NCBI GenBank assembly: GCA_902766185.1
Contig: CACXCQ010000150.1
Location: 1-11,271, forward strand
Direction of reading: 5' to 3'
DNA length: 11,271 bases
Source: an uncultured Eubacteriales bacterium
GTDB lineage: Bacteria > Bacillota > Clostridia > Peptostreptococcales > Anaerovoracaceae
The notes below the pieces were generated by a model. It saw nothing but the letters and a program-made list of their open reading frames with translations. It ran no database searches and was not told where the DNA came from. Numbering within the stretch: the first letter of the stretch is position 1; each line of letters opens with the position of its first letter. This document shows, one piece after another, positions 1 to 6,800 of the stretch. A program made the position numbers and the translations under genes.

Positions 1-567
1 ACCGGTGACCGCTCCGGAAACCTGACCGTCAGCGGCGGAACGCTGATCGCTGTCTCGGATACGAACAATGTCTTCGCGTTCTGTGTGAACGAGTACTCCC
101 AGACGGGAGGGCAGGTGATCTGCTACGCGGCTCATGCCGAGACCATATCCTCCTACATCGACAAGGGCGGCTCCGGACTTGACCGGGCGGTCTACGCCAC
201 GAAGATGTCCATCACCGGAGGAAGTCTGCGGGCCAAGTCGAGAACGCACAAGGACAACGAGAGCGATCCAGTCTTCGAGTACGAAAACGAGAACGCTATT
301 CTCGTCGGAGGAAACCGGACCTGGATGTCGGACAACTACTCCCTCTTCGCCCTGTCCACTGCGGACTGGGCGGCGGATCAGGTCCATCAGGTGACCATGG
401 ACGGACGGCTGATCTACGAGGGCATCGGGCCCAACGTGGGTTACACCTTCGATACAGGCGACACCTTCAGCACCAGGCATGGTGACATCGACCACACCCT
501 CTACTTCTGGATCCCCCGGGATGGAGGAGCGCACCAGATCGCCGTGGACGGAAGGCCGGTGCAGTAA
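1..567 (+). CDS. C-terminal part of a probable extracellular beta-rich protein (5' end outside window)
   Basis: The reading frame is open from the first base of the window to the TAA at 565-567, giving 188 residues; the gene therefore begins upstream, and the internal GTG at 85 is not a convincing start. The sequence is rich in Gly, Ser, Thr, Asp and aromatic residues. It has recurring strand-like units of the form L-T-V-S-G-G-T-L-I-A (about residues 8-17) and M-S-I-T-G-G-S-L-R-A (about 70-79). Such units resemble the right-handed beta-helix or carbohydrate-binding (Cthe_2159-like) domains of secreted clostridial proteins; this family link is inferred from pattern only. The last 60 residues (T-L-Y-F-W-I-P near the end) look like a small terminal beta domain. 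There is no LPXTG sorting signal and no C-terminal membrane anchor. Function is unknown. That it is a real gene is likely; that it is extracellular is moderately supported. Confidence 0.75.
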   Translation, partial: TGDRSGNLTVSGGTLIAVSDTNNVFAFCVNEYSQTGGQVICYAAHAETISSYIDKGGSGLDRAVYATKMSITGGSLRAKSRTHKDNESDPVFEYENENAILVGGNRTWMSDNYSLFALSTADWAADQVHQVTMDGRLIYEGIGPNVGYTFDTGDTFSTRHGDIDHTLYFWIPRDGGAHQIAVDGRPVQ

Positions 568-651
568 CGGACGCCGGGAGAAAATGTTGTTGCGAAGACG
601 AAGTTCTTTTTTCGGGTTCGTGCGGCAACGGAAGGCCGGGGGAAAAGGGGA

Positions 652-676
652 TACAATAAGGACAGGAATTATTGTA
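652..676 (+). promoter_or_regulatory. Perfect 8-bp inverted repeat over a -10-like box, just before the RBS of the secreted-protein gene
   Basis: TACAATAA (652-659) and its exact reverse complement TTATTGTA (669-676) flank a 9-bp spacer. The left arm contains TACAAT (652-657), a good -10 hexamer, but no clear -35 is visible 16-18 bp upstream. The right arm ends 2 bp before the ribosome binding site AAGGAGG (679-685), which is 7 bp from the ATG at 693. If TACAAT is the -10, the transcript would start near the dyad centre (about 664) and the repeat would be an operator. If transcription starts further upstream, the RNA could form a hairpin next to the RBS. The repeat is seen directly; its role is inferred. 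Confidence 0.55.
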
Positions 677-692
677 CCAAGGAGGTTAATCA

Positions 693-1745
693 ATGAACAC
701 ATTCAAGAAGAAGACGCTGGCACTGGCGGTCTCGCTGGCGCTGGCCATGGTATGCTTTGCCGCGGTCACAGCGGTATCCTTCGCGGATGAGGGATCAGCT
801 TTCACCTGTGACGTATATGTATACGACACAGCGGATGAGGCTGCTGCAGCAGCAGCGGCTCTGGAGAAGGGTGATCCGGCGCCCCAGGGAAGCGCTAAGA
901 TCACCGAGCAGTATACGGATCAGACGTTCAAGGCCATCGGGGGCGAATTCGACCCCACCTACGTCAAGTACCTCGGCAACTGGGGAAAGAAGTGGCACGT
1001 GATCAACGTGAAGGCCGGCACGAGCCTGAAGCAGATCGCGGAGGATCAGGGTATCCCAAAGGCAGGTCTTACGAAGATCTACCTCGCGGCACCGGATAAA
1101 AACGGCAATCTGGGCATCTACACGAAGTTCAGCTATGAGCAGATCTACGATCAGACAGGAGCGTTCCTGCCCAAGTCCAGCGCGGTAGCCGGAGCCGTTC
1201 TTGAGGGCGCGTACGAAGTGCCCAACGGCGTCCTCGCCACCGAATACGTCCGCAACGATCTGGAGAATTCCGATGAGACGCTCTTCGGTGATGTGAACGG
1301 ACAGACAGCTGCCGGCGGCTACTACATGATGGTCGCTCCGGACATGGAAGGAAACGTCGCCAATCCGGACGGAAGCAAGACGCCCATCGCGGAAGCCGGC
1401 GGCAAGCCCTTCTGCTCCGATGTCAGCGGCGCCACATTCATCGTGGTGAAGCAGGCCCAGAAGCTGAAGGCGACAGGCAAGACCGTAAAGGTCAAGGTGA
1501 AGGCGAAAAAGACCACCTTCAAGGCAAGCAAGGTCTTCAAGGTGAGCGGAGCAGAGAGCAAGGTGACCTATAAGAGGATCTCCGGCAACAAGAAGATCTC
1601 CGTCGCCTCCAACGGCAAGGTCACGGTGAAGAAGGGCCTGAAGAAGGGTAAGACTTACACCGTTAAGGTACAGGTCAGCGCGGAGGACAACAGCTTCTAC
1701 GGCGCAGCCACGGCGAAGACATCCTTCAAGGTCAAGGTGAAATAA
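693..1745 (+). CDS. Secreted Lys-rich protein with C-terminal Ig-like/KVKVK module
   Basis: A 350-residue protein. The ATG at 693 has a strong AAGGAGG RBS 7 bp upstream and opens directly into a signal peptide: basic F-K-K-K at 4-7, hydrophobic core at about 8-29, and a likely signal peptidase I cut after Ala31 (S-F-A before D-E-G). An Ala-rich stretch follows at 48-57. Residues about 80-250 form a domain I do not recognise, with many Tyr, Gly and Trp residues. Residues about 255-350 are a Lys/Val-rich module (V-K-V-K-V-K at 265-270, then S-G-N-K-K-I-S-V and N-G-K-V-T-V-K-K-G-L-K-K-G) of a type common at the C-termini of secreted proteins of gut clostridia and Coriobacteria. This module is thought to be a bacterial Ig-like fold and may bind the anionic cell wall. 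No LPXTG motif or lipobox is seen. Catalytic function is unknown; no enzyme motif is visible. It may belong with the extracellular protein upstream, but 125 bp and a separate promoter-like site lie between them. Confidence 0.85.
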   Translation: MNTFKKKTLALAVSLALAMVCFAAVTAVSFADEGSAFTCDVYVYDTADEAAAAAAALEKGDPAPQGSAKITEQYTDQTFKAIGGEFDPTYVKYLGNWGKKWHVINVKAGTSLKQIAEDQGIPKAGLTKIYLAAPDKNGNLGIYTKFSYEQIYDQTGAFLPKSSAVAGAVLEGAYEVPNGVLATEYVRNDLENSDETLFGDVNGQTAAGGYYMMVAPDMEGNVANPDGSKTPIAEAGGKPFCSDVSGATFIVVKQAQKLKATGKTVKVKVKAKKTTFKASKVFKVSGAESKVTYKRISGNKKISVASNGKVTVKKGLKKGKTYTVKVQVSAEDNSFYGAATAKTSFKVKVK

Positions 1746-1786
1746 GCAAAAAAGTTGTCAAAACAACATATTACTGACCCGGAATT

Positions 1787-1795
1787 TGGTATATT
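1787..1795 (+). promoter_or_regulatory. Extended -10 promoter for the ExbB-like/DUF2149/Crp operon
   Basis: TGGTATATT fits an extended -10 (TGnTATAAT) with one mismatch and lies in an AT-rich stretch (1787-1800). No good -35 is seen at 17 bp, which extended -10 promoters tolerate. Transcription would begin near 1802 and leave a leader of about 105 nt before the ATG at 1909. Confidence 0.5.
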
Positions 1796-1827
1796 ATATA
1801 CGTGCAGTTCCGGAAATGAGTAAGTGT

Positions 1828-1880
1828 ATGGGCCCAGCCCGATGTGATCACAAGCATGAGATCCGGGGCGGGCTCATTTT
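1828..1880 (+). promoter_or_regulatory. Candidate structured 5' leader with attenuator-like hairpin
   Basis: In the leader, 1828-1841 (ATGGGCCC, AG mismatch, CCCG) can pair with 1864-1877 (CGGG, GC mismatch, GGGCTCAT), giving 8 + 4 base pairs around a 2x2 internal loop. The apical region contains the palindrome TGTGATCACA (1843-1852). The 3' arm runs into TTTT (1877-1880) and then CATTT, which resembles a weak intrinsic terminator. A competing pairing of ATGAG (1856-1860) with CTCAT (1873-1877) uses the same 3' arm, so a two-state switch is possible. It matches no riboswitch class I can recall. Structure was inferred by eye, without energy calculation. Confidence 0.4.
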
Positions 1881-1908
1881 CATTTGTCAGGAAGGAACTT
1901 GTTCAACA

Positions 1909-2769
1909 ATGGGTGGTTTAATTCAGGAGGGGCTTTCCAATACCCTTCGCGTAATGTCAAACGGGCTGAAGATCCCGGTGATGATCCTGCTGGTGCTTCT
2001 GGCAGCGGTGACGCTGTTTCTGCTGGGCACGCTGATCTGCGAGATCTTCATGGAGCATCGGCATCTGAAGGAAAAGATGCCGGAGATGGTGGACAAGATC
2101 GAACGCACACCGGCGGCCAAACTGCCAAAAACCATCGAGGACAGCCAGCTTTTGCGCAGACAGAAGGACGCGCTGACGGAGCTCACGAAACACCCGCAGC
2201 TGACGGAAATGATGCGGGAGAGCCTGGCGGTGCGGCTGATCGCCCAGGAGCGGGACTTCTATGACGGACGTACCCGGCGGACGGACCTGATCGCCAAGGT
2301 GGGTCCCATGCTTGGGCTGATGGGGACGCTGATCCCGCTGGGGCCCGGCATCATCGCCCTTGGACAGGGGGACACCTACACGCTTTCCACGTCGCTGCTG
2401 ATGGCCTTTGATACTACGGTGGCAGGCCTGGCCTGCGCGGCGGTGGCGCTGGTGATCTCCAACGTGCGCAAACGCTGGTACAGAAACTATATGTCCATGC
2501 TGGAGACCTTGATGGAGTGCACCCTGGAGGCGGTCAACAAAGGCATCCGGGAAGAGAATAAAGCAGCGGAGGCCCCGGCAAACGGCCCGGCGGAGAAGCC
2601 GGCTGACGACACCAGGAAAGCCCTGCTGACGAACGCCTATAAGGCGGCATACCTGCAGGCGGTGCGCCAGGGCAGCACGAAGGAGGACGCAGTGGCCATT
2701 GCCCGGCAGGCGGCCATGAACGCGGCGGCCGGCTTCAACGGTGCGCAGAAGGCGGGAGGATACATATGA
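1909..2769 (+). CDS. MotA/TolQ/ExbB-family proton-channel subunit
   Basis: A 286-residue membrane protein. I chose the ATG at 1909 because the frame further upstream runs through the promoter and the leader hairpin; AGGAAGG at 1889-1895 is the likely RBS, a little distant. A TTG at 1900 is an alternative start. Predicted segments: TM1 at about 22-46; a cytoplasmic, charged, helical region at 47-128; TM2 at about 130-152 (G-L-M-G-T-L-I-P-L-G, the family's Gly/Pro-rich pore helix); and TM3 at about 166-185 (F-D-T-T-V-A-G-L-A, the conserved T-T-x-x-G motif). This order is that of ExbB/TolQ. Family members form an oligomer around a dimer of an ExbD/TolR/MotB-like partner and use ion flow to drive motion. 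The next gene overlaps by 4 bp and encodes such a partner. Unusual is the C-terminal tail: an Ala/Pro/Glu linker (about 216-233) and then an Ala-rich helical segment at about 236-275. The driven process is unknown. Confidence 0.85.
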   Translation: MGGLIQEGLSNTLRVMSNGLKIPVMILLVLLAAVTLFLLGTLICEIFMEHRHLKEKMPEMVDKIERTPAAKLPKTIEDSQLLRRQKDALTELTKHPQLTEMMRESLAVRLIAQERDFYDGRTRRTDLIAKVGPMLGLMGTLIPLGPGIIALGQGDTYTLSTSLLMAFDTTVAGLACAAVALVISNVRKRWYRNYMSMLETLMECTLEAVNKGIREENKAAEAPANGPAEKPADDTRKALLTNAYKAAYLQAVRQGSTKEDAVAIARQAAMNAAAGFNGAQKAGGYI

Positions 2770-3074
2770 TCAGGCGGTCCGGAGCGGGAAGGCTCCACCA
2801 GGAGCAATACGAACACGAAGAAGATGTGAACCCGATGGAGAGCACCAGCAGCATCGCAGACGTGATGCTCGTCCTCGCCGTCGGGATGATGCTCGCCGTC
2901 GTCATCAACTGGAACGTGGACATCAATAAGAACACCATACGGGAGATCGACGACCCCCAGTCGGTGGGCAGTGACCAGATCTCCGACCAGGGGGCTGAGC
3001 AGAATCTGGAGGAGAAGGGCACCGTCTATTACGATGCCGAGAAGGACCAGTACTACGTTAAAGTCGAGGACTGA
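2766..3074 (+). CDS. DUF2149 family protein, ExbD-like single-TM partner
   Basis: A 102-residue protein. Its ATG overlaps the stop of the channel gene (ATGA, 2766-2769), with a GGAGGA RBS at 2755-2760, so the two are translationally coupled. The N-terminal 20 residues are charged and cytoplasmic. N-P-M-E-S-T-S-S-I-A-D-V-M-L at 22-35 leads into a single TM helix (about 30-48). This N-P-M...D-x-M-L-V pattern is what I recall of DUF2149, found beside MotA/ExbB-type genes in archaea and Firmicutes. Asp32, in A-D-V-M-L-V-L, sits where ExbD, TolR and MotB carry the ion-translocating Asp (compare F-I-D-I-M-L-V-L in ExbD). Only about 50 acidic residues follow the membrane segment, ending in tyrosine-rich V-Y-Y-D...Q-Y-Y-V. 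There is no OmpA-like peptidoglycan-binding domain. Family assignment is fairly firm; the motor function is inferred by analogy. Confidence 0.8.
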   Translation: MIRRSGAGRLHQEQYEHEEDVNPMESTSSIADVMLVLAVGMMLAVVINWNVDINKNTIREIDDPQSVGSDQISDQGAEQNLEEKGTVYYDAEKDQYYVKVED

Positions 3075-3075
3075 T

Positions 3076-3747
3076 ATGACATACAACTATCTGGATAAGA
3101 TCATCGACAGCGGATTGTTCCGGCACATCCGGAAATCCGATTATATCGAAGCGTTCGAGCAGCTGAACGTAAGCGCCAGGACCTACGGAAAGGGTGTGTT
3201 CATCGCCCATCAGGGAGATGCGATCAACGCCCTGCTCATGGTGGAGTCCGGCAGCGTGCGGGGAGAGAAGACCTACCCGGACGGGGAGGTGCACCTGATG
3301 ACGGTCTACGAAGCCGGGGCCTTCTTCGCCCTGGAGGTGGCGGCTTCCCCGAAGAAAACGTCCCCCCTCGATCTGGTGGCCAACGAGAACTGCCGGGTGC
3401 TCAGCATTTCCATGAACACCCTGGAGAAGTCCGGATACCGGGACAAGTTCCGCACCGCCCTCATCGAGATGCTGGCCGACGACAACATCCGCATGAGCAA
3501 CAAGATCGAGATCCTGGCGGAGCGGGGCCTCAGGGACCGGGTGATGGTCTACCTCAACATCCTGGCGAAGAAGTCCGGCACCAACGAGGTGCAGGTCGGC
3601 ATGAGCCGGGAGCAGATGGCCCAGTATCTGTGCGTGAACCGCAGCGCGCTGTCCAACGAGCTGAACAAGATGAAGCGGGAGGGGCTCATCGACTTTCGCC
3701 GGGGCAGGTTCTGGCTGCTGGAGCAAAGGCAGGACGGGGATGAATAA
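3076..3747 (+). CDS. Crp/Fnr-family transcriptional regulator
   Basis: A 223-residue protein. The ATG at 3076 lies 1 bp after the DUF2149 stop, with GAGGA at 3066-3070 as RBS. The longer upstream frame overlaps the DUF2149 gene and is not used. Residues about 15-115 form a cyclic-nucleotide-binding-like beta barrel (Q-G-D-A-I-N-A-L-L-M-V-E-S-G-S-V at 46-61). Residues about 118-150 form the long dimerisation helix. Residues about 172-215 are the winged helix-turn-helix (M-S-R-E-Q-M-A-Q-Y-L then V-N-R-S-A-L-S-N-E-L). The cAMP-binding phosphate motif of E. coli CRP (G-E-x-x..E-R-S-A) is absent; the equivalent stretch is G-A-F-F-A-L-E-V. The N-terminal cysteine cluster of Fnr is also absent: only two Cys are present, at 106 and 186. 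The effector is therefore unknown. Being last in the operon suggests control of this operon or of nearby genes such as pyc, but no target site is proven. Confidence 0.9.
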   Translation: MTYNYLDKIIDSGLFRHIRKSDYIEAFEQLNVSARTYGKGVFIAHQGDAINALLMVESGSVRGEKTYPDGEVHLMTVYEAGAFFALEVAASPKKTSPLDLVANENCRVLSISMNTLEKSGYRDKFRTALIEMLADDNIRMSNKIEILAERGLRDRVMVYLNILAKKSGTNEVQVGMSREQMAQYLCVNRSALSNELNKMKREGLIDFRRGRFWLLEQRQDGDE

Positions 3748-3773
3748 TAATGCGTTCCATGCGGAGAAATATG

Positions 3774-3802
3774 TGGAAACTGAGGACAAAAAGTGGTACA
3801 AT
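3774..3802 (+). promoter_or_regulatory. Promoter of pyruvate carboxylase gene
   Basis: TACAAT at 3797-3802 is preceded by TG at 3794-3795, making an extended -10 (TGGTACAAT). TGGAAA at 3774-3779 is a partial -35 (4 of 6 matches) at a spacing of 17 bp. The start point would be near 3809, leaving a T-rich leader of about 57 nt. This suggests pyc is transcribed apart from the upstream operon, although read-through is possible because no terminator is evident after 3747. Confidence 0.55.
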
Positions 3803-3865
3803 ATATCAACTGTATCGCTTTTTCGTATTTTTTGCGGAGAGCGGTGAAAAGGAGAGTAATAAACT

Positions 3866-6800
3866 ATGGCAGAAGAAAGAAAATTCAAGCGTGTCCTCGT
3901 AGCTAACCGGGGAGAGATCGCCATCCGTATTTTCCGCGCCTGCAAGGAGCTGGGCATCCGGAGCGTAGCGATCTATTCCGATGAGGACAAGAATACGCTG
4001 TTCAGGACAAAGGCAGACGAGTCCTATCAGGTGGGCAAGGGCAAGGCCCCTGTGGACGCCTATCTGGCCATGGACGAGATCATCGAGCTGGCCCGGACCA
4101 AGGGCATCGAGGCCATCCATCCCGGATACGGTTTCCTGGCGGAAAATACAGCCTTTGCGAAGGCATGCGAAGCGGCGGGGATCGTCTTCATCGGACCGGA
4201 TTACCACATGATGGACAATCTGGGCGACAAGGTCAAATCCAAGATCATCGCCAATTCCGTGGGCGTTCCCACGATCCCGGGCAATACAGAGACGGTGCCG
4301 GATATGGAGACGGCCCTGGCTTTTGCTGAGGACTGCGGATATCCGGTGATGCTCAAGGCGGCAGCCGGCGGCGGCGGCCGTGGCATGCGGATCGTCAGAA
4401 GCAGAGAAGAGATGAAGGACCAGTTCACCAGCGCCAAGAGCGAGGCGGCGAAGGCCTTTGGCATCGACGATATCTTCATCGAGAAATACCTGGAGCGCCC
4501 GAAGCACATCGAAGTGCAGGTGCTGGGCGACAACTACGGCAACGTGGTCCATCTGTACGAGCGTGACTGCTCCATCCAGAGACGCCACCAGAAGGTCATC
4601 GAGTTCACTCCCGCGCTGAACATCTCGGAAGAGCTGCGGCAGAAGCTTTGCGCTGACGCCATCAAGATCGCGAAGGCCGTGAACTACCGGAACGCCGGTA
4701 CGGTGGAGTTCCTCATCGACAAGGACGAGAACCACTATTTCATCGAGATGAATCCGCGTATCCAGGTGGAGCACACGGTGACGGAGATGACCACGGGCGT
4801 CGACCTGGTCCAGTCCCAGATCCTGATCGCGGAAGGGTACGCCCTGGATTCGCCGCAGGTGAACATCCGCCAGAGCGAGATCAAGCCCAGTGGCTACGCC
4901 ATCCAGTGCCGTGTCACCACGGAGGATCCCATGAACGGGTTCGCTCCGGACACCGGCGTCATCACCAAATACACCAGCCCCGGCGGATTCGGCATCCGTC
5001 TGGACGCGGGCAACGCCTTCGTGGGCGCGGAGATCTCTCCGTACTACGACAGCCTGCTGGTGAAGGTCACCGCCTTCTCCAAGCGCTTTGAAGACGCGGC
5101 CAACAAGGCGGGAAGAGCCCTGAAGGAAATGAACGTCAAGGGCGTCATGACCAACCGGACATTCCTGCTGAACGTGCTGAACCACCCGGTCTTCCGGGCG
5201 GGAGGATGCGACACCGGCTTCATCGCCGACCATCCCCAGCTGTTGAACTCCCAGCCCAAGGAAGACAAGGAGATGAAGGTCCTCACATTCCTGGGTGAGA
5301 AGTTCGTCAACGGAAACAAGGGCCAGAAGCCCGATTTCAACGTGCCTGTATTCCCGCGGATCAAGCCGGCCGAGATCAGCCCGCTTCGGGGAACGAAGCA
5401 GCTGATGGACGAGCAGGGTCCCGAGGGCGTCGTGGCCTGGATCAACGACCAGAAGAAGCTGCTTATGACGGATACCAGCATGCGTGACGCGCAGCAGTCT
5501 CTGATGGCCACCCGGGTGCGGACCGTGGACATGGAAAAGATCGCGCCGGCAGTGGCGCTTTACGGCAGAAATCTGTTCTCCCTGGAGATGTGGGGCGGAG
5601 CCACCTTCGACACGGCCTTCCGTTTCCTCAACGAGTCCCCCTGGGAGCGGCTCGCGACCCTGCGGGAGAAGATCCCCAACATCATGTTCCAGATGCTGAT
5701 CCGCGGCGCCAACGCCGTGGGTTACAAGAACTATCCGGACAACGTGATCCGGCGGTTCGTCAAGGAGGCGGCGGCTTCCGGCATCGACGTGTTCCGGATC
5801 TTCGACTCCCTGAACTGGCTGGAGGGCATGGAGGTCGCGCTGGACGAGACCCTGAACCAGGGCAAGCTGGCGGAACCCTGCATCTGCTACACCGGCGACA
5901 TTCTGGACGAGAAGAGAGATAAATACAGTCTGCAGTACTACGTCAACATGGCGAAGGAACTGGAGAAGAGGGGAGCCCACATCCTGGGCATCAAGGACAT
6001 GTCCGGACTCATCAAGCCCATGGCGGCCCAGAAGCTGATCACGGCGCTGAAGAACGAGATCGGCATCCCCATCCACCTGCACACCCACGACACCAGCGGA
6101 AACGGCGTAGCCACCCTGATGATGGCAGCCGGAGCCGGTGTGGACATCGTGGACGCGGCGTTCAACAGCATGTCCGGCCTCACCAGCCAGCCCGCGCTGA
6201 ACTCCATCGCGGCGGCCCTGGAAGGCACTGACCGGGATCCCGGTCTGGACATGGACGGCATCCAGAAGATCTCCGACTACTGGGCAGACGTGCGTCCGGT
6301 GTACAAGGAGTTCGAATCCGACATGCAGACGGGCTCCGCGGAGATCTACAAGTACGAGATGCCGGGAGGACAGTACTCCAACCTGAAATCCCAGGTGGAG
6401 AGCTTCGGCCTTGGACACAAGTTCCAGGAAGTCAAGGACATGTACAAGACCGTGAACGAGATGCTTGGCGACATCGTCAAGGTCACCCCGTCCTCAAAGG
6501 CGGTGGGCGACATGGCCATCTTCATGGTGCAGAACGACCTGACGCCGGAGAACATCTACGAGAAGGCCAAGGACATCGACTTCCCGGATTCCATCGTTTC
6601 CTTCTTCGAGGGCATGATGGGACAGCCTGTTGGCGGGTTCCCGGAGAAGCTGCAAAAGCTGGTCCTCCACGGGAAGGAGCCCATCACCTGCAGACCCGGC
6701 GAGATGCTGCCGGACGAGGATTTCGACGGCATCAAGCAGATGCTGAGAGAGAAGCACGGCCTGGAAGGAACCGAGCAGGAAGCCCTGAGCTACGCGCTCT

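Noticed and set aside
587..628. Hairpin TTGTTGC/GCGGCAA with an inner ACGAA/TTCGT after the first gene
   Set aside because: It contains G-U pairs, a 4-base bulge and a long loop, and has no T-run after the 3' arm; the T-run at 605-612 is in the loop. Not convincing as a terminator.
1754..1767. Short hairpin GTTGT-CAAA-ACAAC after the secreted-protein gene
   Set aside because: Only 5 AT-rich pairs and no T-tail on the + strand; too weak to call a terminator.
1786..1908. Longer N-terminus for the ExbB-like protein
   Set aside because: It would start inside the -10 region and read through the leader hairpin; family members start shortly before the first TM helix.
2971..3075. Longer N-terminus for the Crp/Fnr regulator
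   Set aside because: It would overlap the DUF2149 gene by about 100 bp in another frame; the ATG at 3076 has an RBS and fits the family length.
3058..3957. Open frame of 299 codons on the - strand opposite the Crp/Fnr gene
   Set aside because: It crosses a gene with clear domains and runs over the pyc promoter; the product looks like a complement-strand shadow.
3806..6418. Open frame of 870 codons on the - strand opposite pyc (and a further 405 codons at 6494-7711)
   Set aside because: Same codon-bias artefact; low-complexity His/Leu/Asp/Val-rich translation, no RBS and no family likeness. The 6494-7711 frame also runs through the ileS promoter and leader.
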